Positions 1 to 10,887 of a DNA stretch of 64,000 nt are shown one piece after another (position 1 is the first letter of the stretch; each line of letters starts with the position of its first letter). The position numbers and the translations under genes were made by a program. Origin of the DNA: Diogma glabrata (lineage: Eukaryota > Arthropoda > Insecta > Diptera > Cylindrotomidae); assembly GCA_963693315.1 (NCBI GenBank), contig OY856186.1, forward strand, positions 137,088,227-137,152,226. Direction: 5' to 3'. The notes below the pieces were generated by a model. The model saw only the letters and a program-made list of their open reading frames with translations. It was not told the DNA's origin and made no database searches.

Positions 1-281
1 GTTAGTAATAGAAAGGCCAGTTGTGTTGTAATGTTGCCAGGAGGTGTCCCAGGCATCCAAGATATTAAAATCAGTTGCCAGCAGGTTGCTGGCAGTTTTA
101 TGTGGAGGCTTTCTTGACTTCAATCGACAATGAGTGTGGTCACCGTAATATTCGTGCAAGGGTAACGTGGTGTTGTTAGTTACCTTTTCATGTTCACGCA
201 TGAGAGCATGCGAGCGTCTGAGTGCAGGTGGAGCGATATTGCTTAACACAGGGAGCCAAGGTAAAGGGGTGGATCTGATAG

Positions 282-587
282 TACCACGAATAAATATGAA
301 TAAAAAAAAAGTAAATGAATTAAGGACATATTTGTCATTGTTTTTTTTTGCGGGGCCAGATCCATACTAGAACAATTTCTTAGTTACGCCAATGTGAGCA
401 CATTTTGGTATAATGTATATATTGCAATAAAAAATACCACGAATAAATATGAATTAAAAAAAAGTAAATGAATTAAGGACATATTTGTCATTGTTTTTTT
501 TTGCGGGGCCAGATCCACCCTAGAACAATTTCTTAGTTACGCCAATGTGAGCACATTTTGGTATAATGTATATATTGCAATAAAAAA
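282..587. repeat. 153-bp tandem duplication
   Basis: Two nearly identical head-to-tail copies start at 282 and 435, each beginning with taccacgaataaatatgaa and ending in the AT-rich stretch attgcaataaaaaat. They differ by a few bases, including the length of the internal A run. A short open frame at 167-370 runs into the first copy. It has no recognisable domain and I do not call it a gene. The first 280 bases show nothing I recognise apart from a small inverted repeat near 81-101. Confidence 0.85.
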
Positions 588-814
588 TATAGGAATGATT
601 TTTCCTTATCCTAGTATATAAATACCATTATCAACAGACGAATTTAATCGTCGACAGTAGGAGAAATACCAATTTACTTCACTTTTAAAACTTTAAGCTT
701 GAAAAAAGGTACGACAGCATGATCTAAAAATTTTACAGAATTTTAGTTTTTATTGCATTATTACAAATACGACGAAGATAAATCTAAAAACTATTTGAAG
801 CGTTTTCTAAATTT
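588..814. other. AT-rich non-coding stretch
   Basis: I see no gene or recognisable element here. The sequence is AT-rich and lies between the tandem duplication and the left copy of the repeat flanking the polymerase gene. Confidence 0.5.
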
Positions 815-1183
815 TTCCTCGCATACTGATGAAACGCAAATTCGAAATTGTATCTACTTGAGATGATAATTGATAATATAACAGCAAAACAATTTTAATA
901 TTTACCTCCCGTGCATAACATGTTCAAACATGTTTTGCCGTGAAAAATTCAATTGCATTATCAGAATATAAAAGTAAATATAACAAACACATGTTAATAA
1001 ATAATCATAGTTTTTACATAAAAAATATATCTACGATCTACTTACAAATATGCAACATATATTTACATTTTACGAGAAGTGCATTTTAACTTGGATGGTA
1101 CAATGATATTAAAGTTATTAGCACATACAAATTATTCATTCAGGCACACAGAAGTTTAAGTTTAAATTTGAAACTTAAATAAA
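815..1183 (+). repeat. Left direct repeat flanking the PolB region
   Basis: This stretch recurs in the same orientation at about 6112-6570. Shared landmarks in order are caattgcattatcagaa, aaagtaaatataacaaacac, ataatcatagtttttacata, ctacgatctacttacaaata and ttacgagaagtgcattttaa. The copies flank the polymerase gene at a spacing of about 5.3 kb. Because they are direct, they are not the terminal inverted repeats expected of a Polinton. They could be two copies of a short interspersed element. Confidence 0.75.
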
Positions 1184-2001
1184 CTAAAATATAGTTTTCC
1201 TCAATCAGTTTTCTATTTCCGTTAACAATTTATAGAAAATTTGCTCGAACATTTCAAGTTGAATCTAATGTTTCCTTTGAAAATAATATTTGCTTAGTTT
1301 TATTTTATTTATTTATTTATTTTATTTTTTTTTTTTTTTAATTTTTATAGTAATATAGAAAATTAAAAAATAAAAAATTTTAGCAAAATTTTTTTATTTA
1401 TTTTTTCATTTTTTTTAATTTTAAAATTATTTTTAATATACTAGTTGTTTTTCTACATTGCAGTATTTTTATAAAAGGTTTCTTGTGACATTTGTTTAGT
1501 CTTTAATTTTTAAAATAATTTTTCTCCTAATTTTTTTCGGTTGTTGTTTTATGGATTGTTATTTGTTTGTAATAATTTTATAGAAAAATAAATACAAAAT
1601 TTGTGAACCATACCTAAAAATTTCAAATGGATAATCGGAATTAAAAGATAATGCAGGGTATCAGAGGTTCAAGAAACTGCTACAAGTATAATCATATTCA
1701 AGGTTGGCTACATTTGAATATATTACAAACAGGTATTGATGAATTAAACATATACTCGGGTGACAATATCACGTTTGAATGAATAAAATCTTATTTGAAA
1801 ACCAAGGATGTTAAAATAAAAATCAAAATCACTACTTCATTAATAAAATCAACGAGAGTCAAATGGTGAGTCACACGAGATGAGTACAAAATGTTTTCTG
1901 AATAAAATAAAACGCTAGTTACAGTTTCACCATTTAATTTAATATCAAATATTACACTATTATTAAACTAAAATTCCTAAAGTTTATTACAGAACTAAAT
2001 T
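1184..2001. other. AT-rich non-coding stretch
   Basis: Very AT-rich sequence with long T runs around 1300-1440 and no convincing coding frame. It lies just downstream (minus-strand sense) of the end of the polymerase gene. I see no further Polinton genes in it. Confidence 0.5.
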
Positions 2002-5000
2002 TCATAATATTATACTATAATGACCCCACGGTAAAGTTTCATATGAATTTTTCATCAAATATCTTTTATCGTCATGTGGACTAAGAGCTATCTTCTTTTG
2101 CGTAATGCTGCTTACTTGATGTCGTTGACTTTGAATTAAATTTTGTGAAACTATTTTTTCTTCGTTACTATCTAAGGATTTAACATAATCATCAAAAGTT
2201 AAGATGTTTTGAACAATATTTCTCTTCACCCCCTTAGACTTTTTCACATGATCTTTACCTTCTACTCGTATGGCATACATTTTAGACCTCAAACCAATAA
2301 ACTCTGTCATAATATAACCATTATTTTCATCCTTCATGAGACCCAACACTTTTTTATTAACGTTTGGAATATTCCATCTATTATTATCTGGGTAATCACT
2401 CGTATCAAAGTGAGTATAACAATCATGTTTAATGGTTTCATAAATGTCGGAAAAAGTTACTTCATAGATAAGATAGTCTGTATCAGTATAGCAAATTTTG
2501 CAATGGGCACCAAATCGATGAAGCATTTAATCATAATGAAAGTTATATATAGTTTTGTTTTTGCTAGATCAAGAATACACATACCCACGTAAATTGGCTT
2601 GTTAAAGAATATTTCAGTTTTATTTAGTTCTATAGCAACTAAATTTTCATTAAAAATAGAAGAGGTTTTAAACTCAGGCTTAGAAATAAGGGCTTCTGCT
2701 CCATATCTACCCAACCATTGCTTTACCAATTTAACTGTGCTATGTTTGCGAACATTTTCCACGGTCTTACCAAAAACTGCGTTATTCATTAACTTAAAAA
2801 GATTCTTTTCAAAATCATTTTTAGCTAACGATCGCAAACGTGTATTCAAATCAATGTAGGATTTTAACCACGGAGATTGATTAAACTCAAGAATTTTATG
2901 AATTTTAGTTATTTTTAAACCCTTTTCAACTGCTTGCTTTAAATTGCGATAATGAATAACATATTTTTCTTTATTACGTAGGGTTGCCATTAATTTTTCT
3001 TCTTTCGATCCAGGACTACACTGATGCTCCACACAAAATGGTAAGTCGTTATGAACATCATGTAATTCATCTGGATACTCTATATCTACTTCTAATATAT
3101 AACCATTGGTGGAATCATCAGATATAATTTTTACATCAAAATTATGAATATTTTCTAACCACTTAAATCCACCATATGGCAGGGATTGAGACATTGCCCA
3201 TCCATATTGGTTATTAACATCAAAATACATTAAAAAGTTTGATGGTTGGGTTGAGTCATAATTGGACGTATACTTATTATTAGCTTTAACATATCGTTTA
3301 GAACATTGACTAAGACCACCCCTAATGCCGCGTTCAACGAACATAAGCATATCAATATCCGTAATCAACTCTAACTTTATACCAGTATGTTTGAGCATAG
3401 CATCCCACGTAAATCCTGGAAGAGTAAAATAATGAGCTGGATCCAACTCGTAAGTTTGCTGGCAGCTCGATCGAAATTGCTCGAAAATATCTGATAGTAG
3501 AAGAACATCAATCTTTAAATATAAATCTGAATATTCACCCAAATTTTGTATCTGAAACTCATTCCACACTTTACAAGCGTGTAAATAATTATCTGGAGTT
3601 ATTTCCATATCATTTAATTTATTATAAAAATTAGCAATGGGTGGTAAAGTATTTTCCGAAAACTTATTGACAGTGTCAAAATAGTCATACGGATAAATAC
3701 CTTTTCGAGTGAGCAAATTAAATTGATCATGTGATAGGTGTGAAAACTCTGATTTTAAAATTGGAAATGATGTTAAATAAGATGATAATGTATCTATACC
3801 ACTAGCCATAAAACGATATGAGTCAATAAAGCGAAATTTAATTGGGTTGCCACACAAATGTTTTGTGAATGAAATATATCGTTCTTTATTTATGGGTAAT
3901 AAATCAATTCTGCCCGCAATGCCGGATGCTATATTTTTGATAATAAAATGTGAATCATATCCAGTTAAATTATGGAAAATTATTGGAATCGTATGACTAT
4001 CTTTAAAATTAATATTACATCCCTCGTGCGCTAGACCTCTATATGTGCCCGTCAAATGACAGTGGTCACGTACCTTTATATTACTTTCATTAAATGATCT
4101 TTTACATATATGACAATGCGTTGTAGTTTGAAAGTTATGAACTTGCTCTTTGGTTAGTTGATTCATTGGAAGATCGCAAATAAATACTGTTGATACATCT
4201 TCAGCAAACTGTTGTAATTCACGTGCAAACCACTCTACACAGTCTACACCTCGATATGATTTATAAAACGATAATGTGGTGTCATAGGACCATTTAACAT
4301 AATAACCTATACTACATGGAACATGATTTTGATATTTATTTTCATCACTTACTTTTAGCAGCAAACACTCCAAATCCGCATATATAACAAAAGGTGTTGC
4401 AACCATATTTTTAAAATTCTTAAACTCTAATGATGACTCCTGTTTAGTTGGGAGACGAATTTTGTACTTATTTATTTTTTTACAATCCAGAATATGTTTC
4501 TCCAACTTATCAGATGTAAGAAAGTAGTGAAGACATCGATCACAGAAAAATAATGCACCATTCCTTTTTGTTAATTGTGTTGATAAAAGACGTGATAGAT
4601 TTTTTATCCAAACATAATGATATCTAACAGGATCAGATGCAAATGTTTTGTTATCGTCATCCTCACCATTTTCATCGTAGTATACATTTTGTAACAATAG
4701 AAGGTTTACATGGTGATTCAACTTCTCATTTGTCAAATACGTAGGAAGAGTTATAAAACGTTTTTTAGTTACTTTCTTTAAAATATAAACATTTATAGAG
4801 ATATTATTCTGCTTCTCAAATCTCGGTATTTGCTTAATTGTCATTGGAAATTGAATATTAGATAAGTTTAAAATTTTTGAATAGTGTTGGTACATTGTTA
4901 CGCGATATAAATGTTTAGCAATTGGGTAAAGAGCGGATATTACTGCGCAAGCAAAACATGCATTATCATTATTTTGAACATTTATGCACGCTTTTTTCCT

Positions 5001-5520
5001 TTTAATTTCTTCAGGTAAATCGATATATGATGATCCAATTTGTGGTGTGAATTTATTAATATTAACACAAAGGTTAATAATAGCAGATAAAGCCCAACCA
5101 CTATCCTTTTCCTGGAACTCTTCTAAATCCCTTAGAATAGGATTCATCACATGAAGAGTAAACCACTCACTCTTATTAGTACTTTTATATATAGCAGAAT
5201 TTTTAGTATTTATATATTTATCTTCAACAACTTCCTCACCCGCTTTTATAGTTTTAAACGCTCCACAAAAAACTGTGTAAACTTTAACTGACTCCATTTT
5301 TTTAAAAATATTATTAACACGACGTTGAAATAGGTGAGATGACTCTTCCAAAAAAGATTTTGGTTCTTTATGACATAGGTTTACAATCACTCCACTACGG
5401 ATACGATTCTGAAACGCTGTTTCAACATCTTCCCATTTGATATGATTACTAATATTATTTTCACGATTAGGAGGTGGTTTTTTATAACAATCGGTAGTCG
5501 CAATTGTTTTAGCTGTGTTC
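2002..5520 (-). pseudogene. Polinton-like protein-primed DNA polymerase B, frameshifted
   Basis: A large family-B DNA polymerase of the protein-primed (DNA_pol_B_2) type, lying in two overlapping frames: 2457-5390 (977 residues) and 2002-2526 (174 residues). Visible from the N-terminus are a Cys/His finger (CDRCLHYFLTSDKLEKHILDC pattern) near residue 281, exonuclease motif I (YADLEC) near 334, an endonuclease VII-like zinc motif (CHICKRSF and RDHCHLTG) near 426-463, exonuclease II (FHNLTGYDSHF) near 475, palm motif A (FDVNNQYGWAM) near 718 and motif B (KLMNNAVFGKT) near 862. Palm motif C (YTDTD) is in the second frame, so a frameshift near 2500-2560 separates catalytic motifs. The second frame ends in TLPWGHYS, a usual ending for such insect proteins. 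The first frame stays open upstream of its first Met to about 5520. Such genes are typical of Polintons/Mavericks and related adintovirus-like elements; no capsid, integrase, ATPase or protease gene is nearby. Confidence 0.85.
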
Positions 5521-5797
5521 GATAGCTATGCAATAAACATATGCTGCTACCTAAATGGTTTCTTTCACCTATCTTTTTTGCTAATTTTAACAGCTCATTT
5601 AGAGTTTTTAAGTTTTTTGTGCAATCCTTAATATTTTTCTCAACTTTTTCTAATTTATTTTTATCCTCATCAAAAGCTAATTTAGTTTGTTGCACAATTT
5701 TATTTACTTGATTTTGCATTTTACTAAAAATGTTTTTAACTGTATTAAATAAAAACAAGCTGTTAATTAAATATGAAATACATAACACAAAGTACAA
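5387..5797 (-). CDS. Small coiled-coil-like ORF upstream of PolB
   Basis: This 136-residue frame has a hydrophobic N-terminus and a charged, leucine/lysine-rich middle (residues about 35-75) that looks like a coiled coil. I do not recognise it. Its last 40 or so residues overlap the region where the polymerase frame stays open in another register and reads as a more natural continuation. The true gene probably switches frame near 5520, making this ORF the N-terminal part of the polymerase polyprotein separated by a frameshift. It could also be an independent small gene. Confidence 0.4.
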   Translation of the reverse strand: MYFVLCISYLINSLFLFNTVKNIFSKMQNQVNKIVQQTKLAFDEDKNKLEKVEKNIKDCTKNLKTLNELLKLAKKIGERNHLGSSICLLHSYRTQLKQLRLPIVIKNHLLIVKIILVIISNGKMLKQRFRIVSVVE

Positions 5798-6111
5798 ACC
5801 TACTTCAATTAAGTTTTAAGTTATATGTATTTATATTATGAGTTTTATAAACTAATTTAATAAACTTTGATGTTTAAGAATATATGATTAATTTTACTAG
5901 CTTAAATGTAAAACTTTTAATAATGGTAAACACTAAAAATTAAACTCCACTTATTTAATCAAAATTAAGATACACAACTTGAGTAAACAGTATATTATAA
6001 CAACCAAACCTCAAAACAATTCAACTCTTATATAGCAAACTTATTCAATAGATAATGGGGCAGGGAGGGGGTAGACGGGTTAACGTGTAATTTAAAATAA
6101 TTGCTTCCATT
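5798..6111. other. AT-rich non-coding stretch
   Basis: No coding frame or known element is visible. It contains a short G-rich patch (about 6058-6078) in otherwise AT-rich sequence. Confidence 0.4.
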
Positions 6112-6570
6112 TCTCTTCATTTACACATTGATGAAACAAAAAATTTGATATTATATCTACCTGAGATAGTAATATATAACAGCAAAATAATTTTAATATT
6201 CACCCCAGTGCATATCACGTTCAAACATGCATTGTCTTGAAAAATTCAATTGCATTATCAGAACAGAAAACGAATTATATCAAACAATTGTTAATGACTT
6301 CAGTGCATACCGTGTTCGAACATGTTTTGTCTTGAAAAATTCAATTGCATTATCAGAAAAGTAAATATAACAAACACATGTTAATAAATAATCATAGTTT
6401 TTACATAAAAAATATATCTACGATCTACTTACAAATATGCAACATATATGTATTTACATTTTACGAGAAGTGCATTTTAACTTGGATGGTATACAATGAT
6501 ATTAAAGTTATTAGCACATACAAATTATTCATTCAGGCGCACAGAAGCTTAAATTTGAAACTTAAATAAA
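6112..6570 (+). repeat. Right direct repeat flanking the PolB region
   Basis: Second copy of the repeat at 815-1183, in the same orientation. It carries an extra internal partial duplication: the segment around caattgcattatcagaa occurs at about 6249 and again at about 6340. A 74-residue open frame (6345-6569) lies wholly inside the repeat and has no recognisable domain, so I do not annotate it as a gene. Confidence 0.75.
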
Positions 6571-7056
6571 GTTCGAATCACATTTGTATTCAAAGAATAA
6601 TTGCAGCAAATATGTTTGCAAATTTTATTTTGGTAAATCAAAATTTTTTTAAATTTTTTTACTAGGAAAAACAAGGAATATTGAGTGTATATAAAACATT
6701 TTAAAATTTTACCTCTATTTTACGTGTGTAACAAACTAAACCAAATTTTCGATATTGTAACGGAATTTTTGCTTCAGAATAGCCATTTAAATATTTAAAA
6801 AAAATATTCAATTTCAAATAACTTCAATTCAAATATAATTACAAAATGCCCAAATGAGAACTTAAGTAAACAAAATTAATTAGTATATGAAAAGATTTAA
6901 AAGCTAAAAACTACATGTTGAATGTTTTATTTTGTATTCTAATTTTTACATATTAAACGAAAATCATTTCAATTTAAATGTGAAAATTAAAAAGAAAAAC
7001 ACCTGAATGAGTGCAAAATTAAAAATTAATATTAAAAATAAAAAAATGAAGTGCGT
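6571..7056. other. AT-rich non-coding stretch
   Basis: No gene, tRNA or repeat recognised. Very AT-rich sequence leading into the fold-back element. Confidence 0.4.
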
Positions 7057-7562
7057 AATCTTTACACGCTGTTGAAGTAAAACTTCTTTGGCCACTGCGG
7101 CAGGTATTACTAAAAATATAAAATATAAAATAAAATAGATATATCATATTGAAATTTAGAGTTTTTTTCTAATATTCTTGATAATATAATTTGCAATAAT
7201 GTGTAATAAAAAGCCATATTTACATGTTTTTCAAAGTCTTACAACGTATTACAAATTAAATTTCACGATGAATGCATGTCCACTTAATTTAAAATTGGTA
7301 CAACAATTGATGCATTTTTCAAAAAATTTAGCAAATTTGTCATTAACCTCTAATTTCATATTTCAATTATGTTAATAATTGAATTGACTTTGTAACACAT
7401 TATGTAAATATTACTTTTTATTACACATGCTGCAAATTATATTATCATGAAATGCAACTCTAAATTGCAATATGACATATTTATTTTATATTTCATCTTT
7501 TTATTAATACCTGCCACAGTAGCCAAAGAAATTTATTTCAACCGCGTGCAAAGATTACACCA
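7057..7562. mobile_element. Fold-back (MITE-like) element with very long inverted arms
   Basis: The left arm starts gtaatctttacacgctgttg and the right arm, read on the minus strand, starts gtaatctttgcacgcggttg. The match continues inward through aatttctttggctactgtgg, an AT-rich part and gataatataatttgca, so each arm is roughly 180-200 bp and the unit is nearly a complete palindrome of about 500 bp. It has no coding capacity. Long palindromic units of this kind are typical of fold-back elements and MITEs. I could not define the target duplication or the superfamily. Confidence 0.7.
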
Positions 7563-7639
7563 CTCATTTTTCTATTTAACAAAACAAATTTAATCAACAC
7601 AAATATTTTTTCCCGCCCGGGGAACCCCGGGATGCAAAC

Positions 7640-8226
7640 TCTAAGCACCATGACCACCATGACCACCGCGACACCACCACGACCATCATGACCATCATGA
7701 ATACCATGACCACCATGACCACCATTACCACCATGACCACCATGACCGCCATGAACAATATGACCATCATGACCACCGTGAACACCATGACCACCATGAC
7801 CACCATAACCACCATGACCACTATGACCACCATGACTACCGTGACCACCATGACCACCGTGACCACCATAACCAAAATGAACACCATAACCACCATGACC
7901 ACCGTGACCACCGTGACCACCATTACCACCATGACCACCATAACCACTATAACCACCATGACCACCATGACCAACATGACCACCGTGAACACCATGACCA
8001 CCATGACCACCGTAACCACCATGACCATCGTGACCACCATAACCACCATAGCCACCATGACCACTATGACCACCATGACCACAATGAACACAATGACCAC
8101 TATGACCACCGTGACCACCATAACCACCGTGAACACCGTGATCACCATTACCACTATGACCACCATGACCACTATTACCACCATGACTACCATGACCACC
8201 ATGACCACAATGACTACTATAACCAG
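7640..8226. repeat. Minisatellite of the accaccatg / accatgacc type
   Basis: About 590 bp of imperfect repetition of a 9-base unit (accaccatg and variants with cgtg, ataa, attac). Long open frames occur on both strands only because the unit length is a multiple of three; they translate to Thr/Met-rich or Val/Met-rich strings and are not genes. The array is bounded by fold-back-related sequence on both sides. Confidence 0.9.
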
Positions 8227-8738
8227 CTCTAAAGAAGTTTTACTTCAAAAAACTAAAACAATTCAAAATATAAATTTAAAAAATTACGAAACTCAATAAA
8301 GTATTACGAATATTATATTATTAGATATTTAAATCTAAGATCGACACGTCCAGGTCATTTAACGTTTAATACGATACTGAATAAGCGTATACAAAATACA
8401 ATACACATATTCGAATTGTCGCATACTTGCCGAACATAATATTCGTTTGCCTTTTTTACTTCTAGTTTCTTTTTTATTTTATTGTGTTTAAATTTCTACT
8501 TAAGTTTTTTTGGAATTGTGTGCATGTATATGTTTAAAATTCAAAATCAGACTGTAGTATGATAGAGATGAATATATATGGTTATGTATCTGTTCAAATG
8601 ACTACTTCCGACATTTATATGTCGACATTTATATGTGTGTCATAATTGAATTGTATCGTATATTTGCCGAATATTATATTCGTTTTTTCATCTTCCGTTG
8701 CAAAATTCTTAAAACGCGCCTAAAGAAGTTTTACTTCA
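8227..8738. other. Non-coding stretch with fold-back-related ends
   Basis: The motif aaagaagttttacttcaa occurs at about 8232 and 8721, in inverse orientation to the related tgaagtaaaacttcttt in the left arm of the fold-back unit at about 7076. This suggests that the minisatellite and this segment belong to a larger composite of the same repeat family. No coding frame is recognised. Confidence 0.4.
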
Positions 8739-9230
8739 ATAAAAATGGGGGTGTGGCGTTTGTTTCCGATGATTACTATCCAAATAACCCTCGAAGAGTC
8801 AGCGTACTATAAAATCGGGATGGTTGAATAGCGATTTCAGATCGCTCATAAAAAATATACTCGAAAAATTGGACAATCTAGTTTATTGCTATTTTTATGC
8901 ATTATTTTACCCTACTTTATTTTGTTATATCCTACTGGTTTTTTTTTAATTATTATTATTAATAAAACACACACATAAAAACGTGCAAGAAAATTACATA
9001 TGTAAAAGCAACTACATATATTCAAACTGGCTTACTAGCCCTGCTATGTTGGGCGGGGCGTTGTGAGATATGATAAAGAAGTTTGATTTACTATAAAAGA
9101 AGGCGGGGCGTTGACCCCCCAATGTTTACTATCCGTTTAACCCACGAAGTATCGGTGTACAATAAAATCCAAGATGGCGGGAAAGTAAATTGAGAGCCCC
9201 CTTTAAAAATACACGTAAAATTGGGCTAGA
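8739..9230 (+). repeat. Degenerate direct duplication
   Basis: The stretch 8750-8880 (gcgtttg ... gattactatccaaataac ... gtactataaaatc ... aaaaattgg) recurs in diverged form at about 9108-9226 (gcgttga ... gtttactatccgtttaac ... gtacaataaaatcc ... aaaattgg). Both copies follow a G-rich ggcg segment. The function is unknown; they look like two old copies of one interspersed repeat. Confidence 0.5.
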
Positions 9231-9289
9231 ACTCTTCTAGCTACTCTACTCAGATAACAAATGATTCGAAAAAGTTGAAGATGAATGTC

Positions 9290-10790
9290 CATATCTCAAA
9301 GCTCGAAATGTTCAGCTGAACGATATTCAAAACTACGACCAGATTGTCCAATATACAAGGCTTCACAGTCATCACAGGATAACTGATATACTCCACTTTT
9401 AAAAAAAAAAATTTTCTGTTTCATTTTATTATTTACAAGAAGATTTTGTAAGCTATGATTATTATAGAAAGAACAACTCAAATTGGTGTATTTAGAAATA
9501 ATATTTCCTAGTTTTTGACTTAATTGTCCATTACAATAAATTTTACGCCAATGTTTTGTTTCAGGTACAGAAAATGGATAAATTTGCCTATTTGCGAGAC
9601 GTTTGAGTTTTTTGTTAAGAATTTTATGAACCAAAGTTGGTTCGAAACGAGAGCTAAATGTTTAATATTCAGAGAATGATTGAAGGTGGAGTGAATAATC
9701 GTATCTGTGTTGCAAGTTCGAAAAATATTAAAATCAAATTTAGTTTGGTTATGGTTTATAGTAATATCAAGAAAATTATTAGAGTTCTCTATCTCTTTTC
9801 CAATTGTAAATTTAATAGAGTTACATTTTCCGTTAAGGATTTGAAGAAAAGAGACAAGTTGTCTTTCGGTTCCAGTCCAAAGACAAAGAATGTCATCTAC
9901 ATACCTATACCAAAACAAAACATGTATAGCAAGTGGAAGTGATACATCTAAAATATTTCTCTCAAACAAATCCATAAAAATTTCAGCTAGAAGGGGAGAT
10001 AATAAGGATCCCATCGGAAGACCACCAGTAAATTTATAATATTTGTTATCAAAAACAAAATAGTTCTGTTCAACACAAGATTTAAATATCATGCTGAGTT
10101 CGTTTTGAAGTTCAGAAGATGAAACAGAATTTTTTATAAGATCAAAAGTTATATCCTTAAGAATGTTAACAGGGATAGAAGTAAACAAACTTGACACGTC
10201 GAAAGAAATTAATTTAGAATTATGAAGAACATACAAATTTTTGATTTTATTAATTAAATCAATTGAATTTTTGATACCATTTTTAGAAATAAAACTTGTT
10301 GTGTCAATAAAAATATTATTAAATTTTTTACACAATTTGTAGGCAGGTACACTACAATAGGAAACAATCGGTCGAATGGGTATATTTTCTTTATGCAATT
10401 TAGGCATGCCGTAAAGAACAGGTGCTAAAGGGCTCATTTGTTTTAAAAGAAAAGATGTACGTGTGAAACAAATTAATACAATAAGATATACAATCTGAAA
10501 CTGATAATTTAAGCTTATTAGTGTGATCAGAACGCAATAATTCGGCGCCACTATCAGAAATAAAATCAAAAACTTTTTCAAAATATAAAGTTTGTGGTAG
10601 TATAGTAATGGTGTTACCCTTATCAGCTTTACAGAGAATGCTTTTATGAAAGATTAATTTAGATTGAATACTTTTAATTAAATTTGCATCATGAAAATTT
10701 ATATTCTTGCTATTGTTATTGTTGTTGAAATTAGATGATCGTATTTCTTCAGCACAAATGCTTTTGAGATTTTATCAGCTTTTGAAGTAC
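9290..10790 (-). pseudogene. Penelope-like retroelement remnant: RT and GIY-YIG domains
   Basis: Read on the minus strand, an N-terminal part near 10780-10580 contains the Penelope signature KADKGNTITIL. The frame 9520-10581 (353 residues) follows, with RT motifs YGMPKLHK, FDVSSLFTSIP, GGLPMGSLLSPLLAEIFM and the catalytic box YRYVDDIL. The frame 9296-9634 (112 residues) overlaps in another register and carries the start of a GIY-YIG endonuclease (GVYQLSCDDC then YIGQSGR). The RT and endonuclease are therefore separated by a frameshift between 9520 and 9634. The endonuclease is cut short after about 20 residues beyond YIG. The element is truncated at both ends and cannot be functional. Confidence 0.88.
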
Positions 10791-10887
10791 ATTGGATAAA
10801 GTGTTGGGGGTCCACCATACAACAGGTGGCTTTTTTCACTATGTAATATATGTTTGTTGGGAGCATACAACATTCGTTCGTGAATGA

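Noticed and set aside
7594..8299. 204- and 203-residue open frames on opposite strands
   Set aside because: Both arise from a 9-base minisatellite that lacks stops; amino acid content is two or three residues only.
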